Assembly: GCA_905339215.1 (NCBI GenBank)
Contig: CAJPFN010000005.1
Coordinates: 1-64,000, forward strand
Source: Rhizobiaceae bacterium
Lineage (GTDB): Bacteria; Pseudomonadota; Alphaproteobacteria; Rhizobiales; Rhizobiaceae
DNA: 64,000 bases
Direction of reading: 5' to 3'
Shown: one piece after another, positions 1 to 9,437 of the stretch
Layout: each line of letters begins with the position of its first letter
Numbering within the stretch: the first letter of the stretch is position 1
Notes under the pieces: model-generated
The model's input: the letters and a program-made list of their open reading frames with translations, nothing else
What the model was told of the DNA's origin: nothing
The model's database searches: none
Made by a program: the position numbers and the translations under genes

Positions 1-555
1 GCGGAAATCCCCAACGACGAGGGCCAGATCGTGCGTTTCGGCTCGGTCGGCGGCGGCGGGCGTTATGACGGGCTCGTCTCGCGCTTCCGCGGCGAGCCGG
101 TGCCGGCGACGGGCTTTTCCATCGGCGTCTCGCGCCTCACCGCGGCGCTGAAGAACCTCGGCAAGCTGGACACGTCGGATGTGATCGGCCCGGTCGTCGT
201 GCTCGCCATGGACAAGGACACCGACAGCCTCGGCCGCTACCAGAGGATGGTCGCCGAGCTTCGCCGCGCCGGCATCCGCGCAGAAATGTATCTCGGCGGC
301 GCCGGCATGAAGGCGCAGATGAAATACGCCGACCGCCGCGGCGCCCCTTGCGTCGTCATTCAGGGCGGCGACGAGCGCGCCAAGGGCGTGGTGCAGGTCA
401 AGGACCTCGTCGAGGGCGCCCGGTTGGCCGAAAAGATCACCGACAATGCCGCATGGCGCGAAGGCCGCCCGGCGCAGGTCGAGGTCGCCGAGAGCGCATT
501 GGTCGAGACCGTCCGGGGCATCATCGCGGCGCAGAAGGCGGAGCGGGGGCGGTGA
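1..555 (+). CDS. hisS: Histidyl-tRNA synthetase, C-terminal part (5' end outside window)
   Basis: This is the 3' end of the gene for histidyl-tRNA synthetase, which charges tRNA-His in the cytoplasm. The frame is open from base 1, so the start lies upstream of the window. The visible 184 residues begin at the end of the class II catalytic core: the HisRS signature GGGGRYDGL, then motif 3 as GFSIGVSRL. They continue into the alpha/beta anticodon-binding domain, with VVVLAMDK and the [17 protein letters not shown] segment. It lies on the same strand as hisZ and hisG, which start 232 bases downstream, an order common in rhizobial genomes. A tRNA-His gene lies at 34236-34312. Identity is secure; only the missing N-terminus limits the call. 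Confidence 0.95.
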   Translation, partial: AEIPNDEGQIVRFGSVGGGGRYDGLVSRFRGEPVPATGFSIGVSRLTAALKNLGKLDTSDVIGPVVVLAMDKDTDSLGRYQRMVAELRRAGIRAEMYLGGAGMKAQMKYADRRGAPCVVIQGGDERAKGVVQVKDLVEGARLAEKITDNAAWREGRPAQVEVAESALVETVRGIIAAQKAERGR

Positions 556-607
556 CGACGGGCGTAGCGCTTTCTTTCACGATCGTCGCAAGGGGGGCAA
601 TAGAACG

Positions 608-760
608 GACACCCCCCCTCCGTCTCGGGCGTCGCCCTCGACACCTCCCCCCCGCTCTGCGGGGTGGAGGATGGCTGGCCGCGCAGTTGGCGCACATCCT
701 CCCCCCCACGAAATGGGGGGGAGGTGCCGAGCGGATGCGAGGCGGAGGGGGGGGGCGTCT
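608..760. repeat. C-rich nested palindromic intergenic repeat between hisS and hisZ
   Basis: The hisS-hisZ gap holds a nested palindrome of C and G runs. Its parts are CACCCCCCCTCCG at 610-622 facing CGGAGGGGGGGGGCG at 743-757, CACCTCCCCCCC at 642-653, and an inner hairpin CCTCCCCCCC (698-707) with GGGGGGGAGG (715-724) around a 7-base loop. The 3' arm at 715-726 can pair with either 642-653 or the inner arm, so two folds compete. It resembles the palindromic intergenic repeats scattered through Mesorhizobium and relatives; family membership is inferred, because only one copy is in this window. Its position could affect transcription from hisS into hisZG. Confidence 0.7.
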
Positions 761-787
761 CTACCGCTCCTCCAACCTTATCGCCCC

Positions 788-1909
788 ATGACCTCCCGCA
801 ACCCGGCCATCGCCACTGATATCCTCGACCTCTTCGCGGCGCGCGGCTGCACGCCGGCCGAGGTCGCCGTGCTGCAGCCGGCCGACCCGTTCCTCGACAT
901 GGCCGGCGAGGATTTGCGCCGGCGCATCTTCCTGACCGAGAGCGAGACCGGCGAGACGCTGTGCCTCAGGCCCGAATTCACGATTCCCGTGTGCCTCGAC
1001 CACATCGCCAGCCAGGCGGGCACGCCGCGGCGCTACTCCTATCTCGGCGAAGTGTTCCGCCAGCGTCGCGAGGGCGGCAACGAATTCTTCCAGGCAGGCA
1101 TCGAGGATCTCGGCGACGCCGATACGGCGCGTGCCGATGCGCGCTCTGTCGCCGACGCCCATGCGCTGCTGGCGACCGCCCTGCCCGGCCGGACGCTGTC
1201 GGTCGTGCTCGGCGACCAGGGCGTGTTCGAGGCGGTGCTCGCCGCGCTCGGCCTGCCGCGCGGTTGGCGCATGCGGCTGGCGCGCGCCTTCGGATCGGCC
1301 GAACTGCTCGAAGCAGCGCTCGCCGATCTGGCAAACCCGCCGCGCGCCAATGCACTGCCGGCCGCGGTCGCTTCGCTGGTGGCAGCGGGCGACGCCGAAG
1401 CGCTCGCCGCGGATATTGCCGCGCGCATGGAGACGGCGGGCCTGTCGGCGGCAGCCGGCCGCACGCCATCAGAGATCGCCCGGCGGCTTCTCGAAAAGGC
1501 GGAACTGAGGAGCGTACGCCTGTCGCGCGAGGCGTTCGACGCGCTGAAGGCATTTCTTGCGATCCGCGTGCCTCTATCACAAGCGACGGCGACGCTCGAC
1601 GGCTTCGCCCGTTCGGCGGGGCTGGCGCTGGATGGTGCGCTGGCCGCTTTCGCCGCGCGCGCCGCCGCGATCACCGCCGAGGGCCTCGACGCAGAGGCAA
1701 TCCACTACGACGCCGCCTTCGGCCGGCCGCTCGACTACTACACCGGCCTCGTCTTCGAGATCGGCACGGCCGACGCGCAAAGGCCGCTTGCGGGCGGCGG
1801 TCGCTACGACCGGCTGCTCACCCTGCTCGGCGCGAAGAAGCCCATTCCCGGCGTCGGCTTCTCGGTCTGGCTCGACCGCGTCGACGCGCTCAGGGAGGTC
1901 CGCCCATGA
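788..1909 (+). CDS. hisZ: ATP phosphoribosyltransferase regulatory subunit HisZ
   Basis: HisZ is a catalytically inactive paralogue of histidyl-tRNA synthetase. It binds short-form HisG and makes it an active, histidine-sensitive ATP phosphoribosyltransferase, the first step of histidine synthesis. The 373-residue product keeps the class II synthetase fold: [13 protein letters not shown] (motif 2 region), [24 protein letters not shown], and near the end [20 protein letters not shown] and [11 protein letters not shown]. The start is placed at ATG 788 ([11 protein letters not shown]), because the open frame upstream runs through the palindromic repeat and looks non-coding. The stop overlaps the hisG start by 4 bases (ATGA), which implies translational coupling. 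The pairing with a short HisG directly downstream confirms HisZ rather than a second HisRS. Confidence 0.95.
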   Translation: MTSRNPAIATDILDLFAARGCTPAEVAVLQPADPFLDMAGEDLRRRIFLTESETGETLCLRPEFTIPVCLDHIASQAGTPRRYSYLGEVFRQRREGGNEFFQAGIEDLGDADTARADARSVADAHALLATALPGRTLSVVLGDQGVFEAVLAALGLPRGWRMRLARAFGSAELLEAALADLANPPRANALPAAVASLVAAGDAEALAADIAARMETAGLSAAAGRTPSEIARRLLEKAELRSVRLSREAFDALKAFLAIRVPLSQATATLDGFARSAGLALDGALAAFAARAAAITAEGLDAEAIHYDAAFGRPLDYYTGLVFEIGTADAQRPLAGGGRYDRLLTLLGAKKPIPGVGFSVWLDRVDALREVRP

Positions 1910-2610
1910 GCGTGACGCTTGCGTTGCCGTCGAAGGGTCGGCTGAAGGAGCAGGCGCTGGAGGTACTGGCCAAGGCCGGCCTCGTCGTTGCCCTGCCGCA
2001 GGACGACCGCACCTACCGCGCGCGGACCTCGATCGACGGTGCTGACGTCGATGTCGCCTTCCTGTCGGCGTCCGAGATCGCCGGCGAACTCGGCCAGGGC
2101 AAGATCGACCTCGGTGTCACGGGTGAGGATCTGGTGCGCGAAACCGTGCCGCACTGGGACACCAGGCTTAGGATCGAGGCGCGTCTGGGTTTCGGCCAGG
2201 CCGACGTCGTCGTCGCTGTGCCCGAGGCATGGCTCGACGTCGACACCATGGCCGACCTCGACGACGTCGCCGCCGACTTCCGCCATCGTCACGGGCGGCG
2301 GCTCCGGATCGCGACGAAATACTGGCGGCTGACCCAGCAGTTCTTCTCACAGATGCACGGCATCCAGGTCTACCGCATCGTCGAGAGCCTGGGGGCAACT
2401 GAAGGCGCCCCGGCGGCAGGCTCGGCCGACATCGTCGTCGACATCACCACGACCGGCTCGACGCTGCGCGCCAACCACCTGAAGATCCTTGCGGACGGCG
2501 TCATCCTGAAGTCACAGGCCTGCCTGGTCTCCTCACTAAAGGAGCGCCCGGCAGCCGACGCGGCGCTGATCACAGCGATATCCCGGCGCCTCGCCGCGGC
2601 CATCGCCTGA
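1906..2610 (+). CDS. hisG: ATP phosphoribosyltransferase, short form
   Basis: HisG condenses ATP with phosphoribosyl pyrophosphate to give phosphoribosyl-ATP, the committed step of histidine synthesis. The product has 234 residues, the length of the short form that lacks the C-terminal histidine-binding domain and depends on HisZ, encoded immediately upstream. Family segments visible are [12 protein letters not shown] at the N-terminus, [10 protein letters not shown] (substrate-binding domain), [14 protein letters not shown], and [20 protein letters not shown], the PRPP-binding loop. It starts with ATG inside the hisZ stop. No attenuator or leader peptide is visible before the pair. The family call is certain. 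Confidence 0.96.
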   Translation: MSVTLALPSKGRLKEQALEVLAKAGLVVALPQDDRTYRARTSIDGADVDVAFLSASEIAGELGQGKIDLGVTGEDLVRETVPHWDTRLRIEARLGFGQADVVVAVPEAWLDVDTMADLDDVAADFRHRHGRRLRIATKYWRLTQQFFSQMHGIQVYRIVESLGATEGAPAAGSADIVVDITTTGSTLRANHLKILADGVILKSQACLVSSLKERPAADAALITAISRRLAAAIA

Positions 2611-2678
2611 GCGAAAGCGGGTCATTCCTTCGCCACCGATGGCTTGCTAGTGTTCCGCGCAATACGGGAGGAACATCC

Positions 2679-4445
2679 ATGGCCCTAGAATCGCTCGACA
2701 ACGTGAAGAACCAGCGCGGCCACGGCCTGCGCATGGGCAGGACCTTCATTGCCCCGCTCGACGGGCTGTCCTATGTGTCCGGCGACCGCTCGCAGCCGCT
2801 GCTGCACAAGACGATCCCCGCGATGCTCGCCGAGACGGTGGCCGCCAACGGGCCGCGCGACGCCGCGGTGTTCGTCGAACAGGGCCGCCGCTTCACCTGG
2901 GACGAGTTCGCCGAGGCCGTCGACGCCCTGGCGGCCGGGCTGCTCAAACTCGGGCTTTCCAGGGGCGACCGCATCGGCATCTGGTCGCCCAACCGTTGGG
3001 AATGGCTGGTCACGCAGTTCGCCACGGCGCGCATCGGCCTGATCCTGGTCAACATCAACCCCGCCTATCGCCTGTCCGAACTGGAGTACGCGCTGAACAA
3101 GGTCGGCTGCGTCGCCCTGGTCACGGCCGTTCGCTTCAAGACGTCGGACTATCTCGGCATGATCGCCACGCTGGCGCCCGAGCTGGAGCACAGCGCGCCG
3201 GGCCAGCTCCAGGCGGCGCGGCTGCCACATCTGAGGACCGTCATCCGCATGGGCGGGGAAAGCTCGCCCGGCATGTTCAACTTCGAAGAGGTCATGGCGG
3301 CGGGCGGGCCGGCCGAGTACGCCCGGCTCGATCCGATCACCGCCTCGCTGGAGCCGGGCGACGCGGTCAACATCCAGTTCACCAGCGGCACGACCGGCGC
3401 GCCAAAGGGCGCGACGCTGACCCATGTCAACATCCTCAATAACGCCAACTTCGTCACCGCTACGATTCGCTTCACGGCTGCCGACCGTCTGTGCATCCCC
3501 GTTCCGCTCTACCACTGCTTCGGCATGGTCATGGGCACGCTCGGCTGCGTCACCAAAGGCGCGGCGATGGTCTTCCCCGGCGAAGGCTTCGACGCCGGCG
3601 CGACGCTGCGCGCGGTCCAGGCCGAGCGCTGCACCGGCCTCTACGGCGTGCCGACCATGTTCGTCGCCATCCTGGACCATCCCGACTTCGCCACCTTCGA
3701 CCTCGGCTCGCTGCGCACCGGCATCATGGCCGGCGCGCCCTGCCCCATCGAGGTGATGAAGAAGGTCGTATCGCTGCTGCACATGGACCAGGTCACCATT
3801 GCCTACGGCATGACCGAGACCAGCCCGGTCTCGTTCCAGAGCCATGTCGATGATCCCCTGGAGAAGCGAGTCTCGACGGTGGGCCGCATCCACCCGCATG
3901 TCGAGGTGAAGGTGATCGACGCCGACGGCCGGACGGTGCCGGTCGGCGAGCGCGGCGAACTGTGCACCCGCGGCTATTCGGTGATGAAGGGCTACTGGGA
4001 CGACGCCGAGCGCACGGCCGAATCGATCGACGCCGATGGCTGGATGCACACCGGCGACCTCGCCACCATCGATGCCGAGGGCTACTGCAACATCGTCGGC
4101 CGGGTGAAGGACATGGTCATCCGCGGCGGCGAGAACGTCTATCCGCGCGAGGTCGAGGAATTCCTGTACCGCCACCCGAAGATCCGCGAGGTCCAGGTGT
4201 TCGGCGTGCCCGACCCGAAATACGGCGAGGAGCTGTGCGCCTGGATCGTCACGGCGCCCGGAGAGACGCTGACCGAGGAGGAGGTCAAGGCCTTCTGCGC
4301 CGGGCAGATCGCCCACTACAAGGTGCCACGCTACGTGCGCTTCCGGTCCGACCTGCCGATGACGGTCACCGGTAAGCCGCAGAAGTTCCTGATGCGCCAG
4401 GCGATGGCCGACGAGCTCGGCCTGGTGGCGGCGAAGACGGCGTAG
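2679..4445 (+). CDS. Acyl-CoA synthetase (AMP-binding family, ACSF2/FadD-like)
   Basis: This adenylate-forming ligase of 588 residues activates a carboxylic acid as acyl-AMP and then transfers it to CoA. The ATP-binding P-loop [11 protein letters not shown] is at about residues 234-244. Further motifs are [17 protein letters not shown] with the following [30 protein letters not shown], and the C-terminal catalytic lysine in TVTGKPQK. The overall shape fits medium- or long-chain fatty acyl-CoA synthetases of the ACSF2 type; the exact substrate cannot be read from sequence. A good ribosome binding site, GGGAGGA, lies 8 bases before the ATG. It is a single gene, 68 bases after hisG. No partner beta-oxidation genes are next to it. 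Confidence 0.9.
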   Translation: MALESLDNVKNQRGHGLRMGRTFIAPLDGLSYVSGDRSQPLLHKTIPAMLAETVAANGPRDAAVFVEQGRRFTWDEFAEAVDALAAGLLKLGLSRGDRIGIWSPNRWEWLVTQFATARIGLILVNINPAYRLSELEYALNKVGCVALVTAVRFKTSDYLGMIATLAPELEHSAPGQLQAARLPHLRTVIRMGGESSPGMFNFEEVMAAGGPAEYARLDPITASLEPGDAVNIQFTSGTTGAPKGATLTHVNILNNANFVTATIRFTAADRLCIPVPLYHCFGMVMGTLGCVTKGAAMVFPGEGFDAGATLRAVQAERCTGLYGVPTMFVAILDHPDFATFDLGSLRTGIMAGAPCPIEVMKKVVSLLHMDQVTIAYGMTETSPVSFQSHVDDPLEKRVSTVGRIHPHVEVKVIDADGRTVPVGERGELCTRGYSVMKGYWDDAERTAESIDADGWMHTGDLATIDAEGYCNIVGRVKDMVIRGGENVYPREVEEFLYRHPKIREVQVFGVPDPKYGEELCAWIVTAPGETLTEEEVKAFCAGQIAHYKVPRYVRFRSDLPMTVTGKPQKFLMRQAMADELGLVAAKTA

Positions 4446-4738
4446 CGGCGGAGCCGGAGGGATATCGGAGGTGCAGACTGGACACGTTGCATTTCCGTCA
4501 CGTCCACAGAATTCGATGCGTCGCGGTCCTTTCGCGATGGCTTTGCCCGCGCCGCGCCGCTAGAACGGCGCGCGCCTGACGAGCAGCTTCGGCAAACGTA
4601 ACCGAACGTGGTTCGCTGGCGACATGAAGCTGATACGAAAATCGTGGACACCCGTCCGGAACCAACGGACGGGACAGCGGTTTTCGCAACGAAATCGTAA
4701 CCCAGTTCGTATCGAATGCCGAGGACGTTGACCAAGAG

Positions 4739-4879
4739 ATGACCGCCGTGCGCGCTGCCCTCCTCTCCTTCCTCATGCTATCCGGCCTCGCCATCGGCGG
4801 GTTCGGCATTTACGCCGCCGACGCTGCCGCCGGGCACCGTGCGGTCGACGGTTACGGCATCACCGCCGCCGTTCGCTAA
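4739..4879 (+). CDS. Tiny predicted exported or membrane peptide (46 aa)
   Basis: A 46-codon frame starts at ATG 4739 and ends at TAA 4877-4879. The product begins MTAVRAALLSFLMLSGLAIG and then reads GFGIYAADAAAGHRAVDG. The first 25 residues form one hydrophobic segment after a single Arg, as in a signal peptide or single membrane anchor, leaving only about 20 residues beyond it. It fills the end of a 293-base gap and its stop overlaps the 3' end of the converging phosphatase gene by 4 bases. I recognise no family. Possible purines for a ribosome site (AAGAG) lie just before the ATG. It could be a chance ORF. Confidence 0.35.
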   Translation: MTAVRAALLSFLMLSGLAIGGFGIYAADAAAGHRAVDGYGITAAVR

Positions 4880-5571
4880 ACCCCGACTTCGATCGTCCGC
4901 TTCGACGCGCCATCGACGACGAGCGCGGTGAGCCGGTTCGACTGGTAGGCTCCGGTGTCGACATTGACCCGGTTGGCGAGGATCTCCGGTTCGGGTGCCG
5001 GCGTGTGGCCGTGGACGACGACCTTCGGGTGCAGGCCGGCGTAGTTGAGGAACACGTCGCGGATCCAGATCAGGTCCCTTGGGTCCTGCCGGTCGAGCGG
5101 CACGCCGGGCCGGATTCCGGCGTGGCAAAAGAAGAAATCGCCATACTCCAGCGAATAGGGCAGCCCGCGCAGGAAGGCGCGGTGCGCCTCGGGCACGGCG
5201 GCGCGAAGCTCGGCCGCCTGCCCGGCGAACGCCCTGCCGTCGCGAGGATCGAGGCGCACGCCATAGGATCGCGCCGTCTCGACGCCGCCGAAGCGCGCGA
5301 ACAGGCCGGCCGGATCGGGAACGCCGAGGAAATCGAGGAAGCCGACATCGTGGTTGCCGCCGAGCGCAAGAATGCGCCGGTCGGCCGCGTGCGCGGCGAT
5401 CAGCCGGTCGATCACGCCCGCCGAGTCGGCGCCGCGGTCGACATAGTCGCCGAGATGCACGATGCGGAAATCGTCCGGACGGTCGCGGGCGATCTCATCG
5501 GCGATGCGCGCGTGCATCCTCTCGAGCAGGTCGAGGCGGCCATGCACGTCGCCGATGGCATAAAGGCGCAT
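4876..5571 (-). CDS. PPP-type serine/threonine protein phosphatase (metallophosphoesterase)
   Basis: This predicted metal-dependent phosphoesterase of the bacterial PPP family has 231 residues. The dinuclear metal site motifs appear in order: AIGDVHGRLDLL at about residue 5, HLGDYVDRGADS at about 50, GGNHD at about 80, a further metal histidine in FCHAG, and VHGHTP near the C-terminus. The start is placed at ATG 5571 (MRLYAIGDVHG), because the domain begins there; an open extension reaches into lutC and a slightly longer N-terminus cannot be excluded. It lies 52 bases after lutC on the same strand, so it may be the last gene of the lactate operon. The substrate is unknown; diadenosine tetraphosphate or a phosphoprotein are both possible. 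Confidence 0.85.
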   Translation of the reverse strand: MRLYAIGDVHGRLDLLERMHARIADEIARDRPDDFRIVHLGDYVDRGADSAGVIDRLIAAHAADRRILALGGNHDVGFLDFLGVPDPAGLFARFGGVETARSYGVRLDPRDGRAFAGQAAELRAAVPEAHRAFLRGLPYSLEYGDFFFCHAGIRPGVPLDRQDPRDLIWIRDVFLNYAGLHPKVVVHGHTPAPEPEILANRVNVDTGAYQSNRLTALVVDGASKRTIEVGV

Positions 5572-5623
5572 GTTGTCGGGTCCGCGCGCATCGAAGAAGT
5601 GGATGCCCGGCTCAGCCAACGGC

Positions 5624-6298
5624 CTAGCCGCCCACCACGATGATGTGCAGCGCGCGCGGACCATGGGCGCCGAGGATGATCTTCTGCTCGATGTCGCCGG
5701 AGCGCGACGGACCCGAGATCAGGTTCACCGTGCGCGGCATCCTGCCCTTGCCGTAGGCCTTGCGTATCCTCGCGAGAACCGTTTCGAGGTCGCCCTCGAT
5801 GTCGGCCGCGTCGACGACGACGATATGGTGCTCTGGCAGGAAGTTGATCGTCGTCGGGTTCTCCGCGCCCGAGGTCATCACCAGCGTCCCGGTCTCCGCG
5901 ATCGCCGCCGTGGCGTGGCTTACGCCGGCCTCGTCGTCTCCGTCGGAGGGACCGGGGCGCAGCTCCAGCGCCCGCTGCTTGCCCCAAGGCATTGCGGCGA
6001 GCCGCGGATCGGCGCCCATACGCACGGCCGACGGCAGGTTCCGCCCGCGCAGATATTCGGTCACCGCCTTGGGCACGTCGGCGGCTTTCCTGACGTGTTC
6101 GACGCTCGCCGACAGCTTGCCGGCCATTTCGGAGAACAGCGCCACGCGCTGGGCCGAGGGCAGCTTCCCGCGCGCCGGCACGACACCCGGAGCCGCCTTC
6201 TTCAGGCGCTCCTCGACGGCCTTCCTGCGCGTTTGGTCATTCGCTCCGGCATGAAGCGACGAGCGCACCTTGCCGAGGATCGTGTCGCGCGCGCTCAT
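5624..6298 (-). CDS. lutC: L-lactate utilization protein LutC
   Basis: LutC is the third subunit of the LutABC iron-sulfur complex that oxidises L-lactate to pyruvate. The 224-residue product belongs to the LUD (YkgG/DUF162) family and ends with the typical AETGTLVMTSGAENPTTINF block, HHIVVVDAADI, and a C-terminal GPSRSGDIEQKIILGAHGP. The N-terminus (MSARDTILGKVRSSL) is helical and charged, as usual. Its ATG overlaps the lutB stop by 4 bases, so the two are translationally coupled. Expression presumably follows the FadR-type regulator at the head of the operon. The call is secure from family motifs and gene order. Confidence 0.93.
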   Translation of the reverse strand: MSARDTILGKVRSSLHAGANDQTRRKAVEERLKKAAPGVVPARGKLPSAQRVALFSEMAGKLSASVEHVRKAADVPKAVTEYLRGRNLPSAVRMGADPRLAAMPWGKQRALELRPGPSDGDDEAGVSHATAAIAETGTLVMTSGAENPTTINFLPEHHIVVVDAADIEGDLETVLARIRKAYGKGRMPRTVNLISGPSRSGDIEQKIILGAHGPRALHIIVVGG

Positions 6299-7731
6299 CG
6301 ACCCGCCTGCCTTGCAACCGCTTCGCGGTCACGCCACTGCTGCATGAAGGTTCTGCTTTCCGGCGCCGGCAGTTCGCGGTGCCTTGTCCAGCCGCCGGCA
6401 AAGGGCAGCCAGGCGAAGCGCCGCTTGCGTCCGCCCAGCAGAGAAAGAACCGGAATGCCTAGCGCCGCCGCCAGCCGGTAGAGCCGCGGCCGCCGGGCAA
6501 AAAACGCCCACAGGCCGAGACCGAAGCGCTGCGTTGCGGGATTGAGTCCGCGCTCGAACTCGCGTTCGCGCCAGTGGCGCATCATCTTCGGCAGCGGAAT
6601 GCGCATCGGGCACACACTCTCGCAACGCCCGCAGAAGGTTGAGGCGTTGGGCAGGTGACCGCCCTTGTCGACGCCGATCAGCGAAGGCGTCAGCACGGCG
6701 CCCATCGGCCCCGGATAGACCCAGCCATAGGCGTGGCCGCCGACCGCGTGATAGACCGGGCAGTGGTTCATGCAGGCGCCGCAACGGATGCAGCGCAGCA
6801 TGTCCTGGAACTCCGTGCCGAGCATTGACGAGCGGCCGTTGTCGAGCAGGACCACGTGATATTCGTCCGGTCCGTCGACGTCGCCCTTGCGCCGGGGGCC
6901 GGTAGACAGCGTCGTATAGACGCTCATCTCCTGCCCGGTCGCCGAGCGGGCCAGCACGCGCAGGATCTGCGACACGTCCTCCAACGTGGGCACGATCTTC
7001 TCGATCGAGGCGACGACGACGTGGACACGCGGCAGGACCTGGGTCAAGTCGCCATTGCCCTCGTTGGTGACGATGATCGATGTGCCCGTCTCGGCGACGA
7101 GAAAATTGGCCCCGGTGATACCGACGTCGGCCTCGAAGTATTGCGAGCGCAGCACGCGCCGCGCCTCGCCGAGCAAGGCCTCCGGTTCCGACAGGTCGCG
7201 ATGGTCGGGCAGGTGGTCGTGGACGCGGCGGAAGTCGGCCTCGACCTGTTCCTTGTTGAGATGCACCGCCGGCGCGATGATGTGGCTCGGATGCTCGCCG
7301 CGGAGCTGGATGATATATTCGCCGAGGTCGGTCTCGACCGGCCTGATCCCGTTCTTCTCGAGGAAGTCGTTCAAGCCGATTTCCTCGGTGATCATCGACT
7401 TGCCCTTGGTCACGGTGCGGGCGTCGGCCTTGCGGCAGATGTCGAGGATGATGTCGCGGGCCTGCCCGGCCGTCTCGGCCCAGTGCACGGTGCCGCCCGA
7501 CGACAGGACTTTAGCCTCGTACGTTTCCAGATAGAGGTCTAGGTGTTCGAGTGCGTGGTTCTTGATATCCCGGGCGCGGTCGCGCAGTTCCTCGAACTCG
7601 GGCAGCGCATCGACGGCTTTCCTGCGCTTGTCGATGAAACCGGCGCGGACGTTGCCCAGCGCCTTCTGTAGCTGACCGTCGGCCAGCGCGACGCGGGCGT
7701 TTGCCTTGAATGTGGGTGAGGTGATGTCCAT
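6295..7731 (-). CDS. lutB: L-lactate utilization iron-sulfur protein LutB
   Basis: LutB is the large ferredoxin-like subunit of the LutABC lactate oxidase system. The 478-residue protein has an N-terminal LUD domain (TVTKGKSMITEEIGLN, GITGANFLVAETGTSII) followed by two 4Fe-4S motifs, CIRCGACMNHCPVY and CGRCESVCPMRIPLP. A C-terminal DUF3390-like tail ends FMQQWRDREAVARQ. The start is set at ATG 7731 (MDITSPTFKANA), because the open frame upstream overlaps the lutA 3' end with no family similarity. There are 58 bases between the lutA stop and this start. It works with LutA and LutC in the cytoplasm, probably feeding electrons toward the respiratory chain. Confidence 0.94.
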   Translation of the reverse strand: MDITSPTFKANARVALADGQLQKALGNVRAGFIDKRRKAVDALPEFEELRDRARDIKNHALEHLDLYLETYEAKVLSSGGTVHWAETAGQARDIILDICRKADARTVTKGKSMITEEIGLNDFLEKNGIRPVETDLGEYIIQLRGEHPSHIIAPAVHLNKEQVEADFRRVHDHLPDHRDLSEPEALLGEARRVLRSQYFEADVGITGANFLVAETGTSIIVTNEGNGDLTQVLPRVHVVVASIEKIVPTLEDVSQILRVLARSATGQEMSVYTTLSTGPRRKGDVDGPDEYHVVLLDNGRSSMLGTEFQDMLRCIRCGACMNHCPVYHAVGGHAYGWVYPGPMGAVLTPSLIGVDKGGHLPNASTFCGRCESVCPMRIPLPKMMRHWREREFERGLNPATQRFGLGLWAFFARRPRLYRLAAALGIPVLSLLGGRKRRFAWLPFAGGWTRHRELPAPESRTFMQQWRDREAVARQAGR

Positions 7732-7789
7732 CAGCGCCCGCTCCTCTCCACGGAGGAAGAACACCCGGACGTAGCGAGTCCGCGTTCCA

Positions 7790-8563
7790 TCATTTCCATC
7801 CCCCAATCGGCGGCGTCTCGTCCATACCGGCCAAAACCTCGGCCACGTGCCGTGCCTCGACTGTCGAGCCCTCGCGCTTCAGCTTGCCGGCCATGTTCAT
7901 CAGGCAGCCGAGATCGCCGGCGAGCAGGGTCTCGGCGCCGGCTGCGTCGATACTGGCGGTCTTTTTCTCGACGATGGCGTTGGAGATGTCGGAGTACTTC
8001 ACGCAGAAAGTGCCACCGAAGCCGCAACAGACATCCGGGTCCTTCATCTCCACCAGCTTCAGGCCCTTGACCGACGATAGCAGCATACGCGGCTGTTCGC
8101 GAATTCCGAGTTCGCGTAGTCCCGAGCAGGAATCGTGGTAGGTGATCCTGGCCTTTCTCTTTACATCGACGCTTCTCACCCCGCGCACGTCGACGAGGAA
8201 GCTGACCAGTTCGAAAACTCTTGCCGAAAAGGCAGTGGCGCGCGCCTCCCAGGCCGCATCGCCCTTGAACAGGCCCGGATAGTGTTTTTTCAACATGCCG
8301 GCGCAGGAACCCGAAGGGGCGACAACGTAGTCGAAGCTCTCGAAGGCTTCTATCGTGGCCTCGGCGATAGCGCGGGCGTCGGCGCGGTCGCCGGAATTGT
8401 AAGCCGGCTGGCCGCAGCAGGTCTGCGCCATCGGTACCTCCACGGTACAGCCCGAGTCCTCGATCAGCTTCACCGCAGCGAAGCCGACGGTGGGCCGAAA
8501 CAGGTCGACCAGGCAAGTCACAAACAGCCCGATGCGCGGCCTACTCCCAGTCGTCTCGTTCAT
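7790..8563 (-). CDS. lutA: L-lactate utilization protein LutA (CCG-domain iron-sulfur subunit)
   Basis: LutA is the cysteine-rich (CCG, GlpC/HdrB-like) subunit of the L-lactate oxidation complex. The 257-residue product shows two CCG modules: MAQTCCGQPAYN in the first half and DVCCGFGGTFCVKY in the second, with SGSCAGMLKKHYP and HDSCSGLREL between them. The start is taken at ATG 8563 (MNETTGSRPRIGLFV); a start 6 codons earlier is possible. It follows the FadR-type regulator gene by only 24 bases on the same strand, so regulator, lutA, lutB and lutC probably share one transcript. This places the regulator in an autoregulated operon. Confidence 0.93.
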   Translation of the reverse strand: MNETTGSRPRIGLFVTCLVDLFRPTVGFAAVKLIEDSGCTVEVPMAQTCCGQPAYNSGDRADARAIAEATIEAFESFDYVVAPSGSCAGMLKKHYPGLFKGDAAWEARATAFSARVFELVSFLVDVRGVRSVDVKRKARITYHDSCSGLRELGIREQPRMLLSSVKGLKLVEMKDPDVCCGFGGTFCVKYSDISNAIVEKKTASIDAAGAETLLAGDLGCLMNMAGKLKREGSTVEARHVAEVLAGMDETPPIGGWK

Positions 8564-8587
8564 GCCAGACACCGATTCCATTCATTG

Positions 8588-9421
8588 CTATCGTTGTTGC
8601 CGTTCGGCCCCGCGGCGCGCGCCGTCGATCCGCTGGATAAGGCGCAACCGCGAGACGCGTTGCCAGTCGCCCGTGCGCTCGGCTTCGTGCATCGAGCGCT
8701 CGACATAGGTGATGTGGTCCATCGCCGCCTGCCGGGCGCAGGCCGCATCGCGGGCGACTACGGCGGCATGGATGGCGCGATGCTGGGAAAGCAGTTCCTC
8801 GCGCACGCCGGGAAGCTCGAAAGCGAGCAGGCGGTGGCGGAAGACGCCGTCGGAGAGCAGCCTGTAGCAGGAACGCAGCGTATGCAGCAGAATGATGTTG
8901 TGGGCGCATTCGCCGATCGTCGAATGGAACTCGACGTCGATCGTCGCCTCCTCTTCCGGATCGGCGCGCTCGTGGGCAGCTTCCATGCGCGCCATGATGC
9001 GGTCAAGCAGGGCGAGATCGTCCCGGGTGGCGCGCCGCGCCGCGTACTCGGCGGCGATTCCCTCGATCTCGCGGCGGTATTCGAGATAATCGGCCGCCGC
9101 CTTCGGATGGGTGGCGATCAGGTCCATGACGGGCGGCGCAAAGACCTGGCCGATGACGTCGGCGATGTAGGTGCCGCCCCCCGGCCGCGTCACCAGCAGG
9201 CCGCGACCCTCCAGATTCTTCAACGCATCGCGCAGGATCGGCCGCGAGACGTCGAAGTCCCGCGCCAGTTCGCGCTCGCCCGGCAAGCGGTCACCGACGC
9301 GCAGCACTCCTTCGAGGATCAGCCCCTCGATCTGCTGCACCACCTCGTCGGCGGTGCGGGAATGCTCTATCCTGGAAAAGACTTCGCCCAAGGTCGCGAC
9401 GGCCCCTGTTTTCAACGACAC
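8588..9421 (-). CDS. FadR/GntR-family (FCD) transcriptional regulator of the lut operon, LldR-like
   Basis: This DNA-binding regulator of about 277 residues has an N-terminal winged helix (TADEVVQQIEGLILEGVL, DRLPGERELARDFDVSRPILRDAL, RGLLVTRPGGGTYIAD) and a C-terminal FCD ligand domain with metal-ligand-like His residues (DVEFHSTI, LSQHRAIHAA). The FCD branch includes LldR/PdhR/GlcC, which respond to lactate, pyruvate or glycolate. There is no in-frame ATG at the right place; GTG 9421 (VSLKTGAVATLGEVF) is the likeliest start and TTG 9439 is the alternative. It heads lutABC, and an operator-like repeat at 9438-9460 sits just before it. The same sequence stands before glcD, so it may control both systems. 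Confidence 0.85.
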   Translation of the reverse strand: MSLKTGAVATLGEVFSRIEHSRTADEVVQQIEGLILEGVLRVGDRLPGERELARDFDVSRPILRDALKNLEGRGLLVTRPGGGTYIADVIGQVFAPPVMDLIATHPKAAADYLEYRREIEGIAAEYAARRATRDDLALLDRIMARMEAAHERADPEEEATIDVEFHSTIGECAHNIILLHTLRSCYRLLSDGVFRHRLLAFELPGVREELLSQHRAIHAAVVARDAACARQAAMDHITYVERSMHEAERTGDWQRVSRLRLIQRIDGARRGAERQQR

Positions 9422-9437
9422 TAGTAGCGGTGGGCGC

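Noticed and set aside
2685-4316. Open frame of 543 codons opposite the acyl-CoA ligase gene
   Set aside because: It is a mirror frame of a GC-rich gene, with His/Asp/Arg-rich, low-complexity translation and no family motif. Similar long mirror frames at 24268-26355, 47759-49846, 57894-59537 and 61108-63303 were dropped for the same reason.
4651-4673. Hairpin CCCGTCCG/CGGACGGG as a terminator after the acyl-CoA ligase gene
   Set aside because: It is about 200 bases past the stop and has no T tract on either strand. The rest of 4446-4738 shows no recognisable signal.
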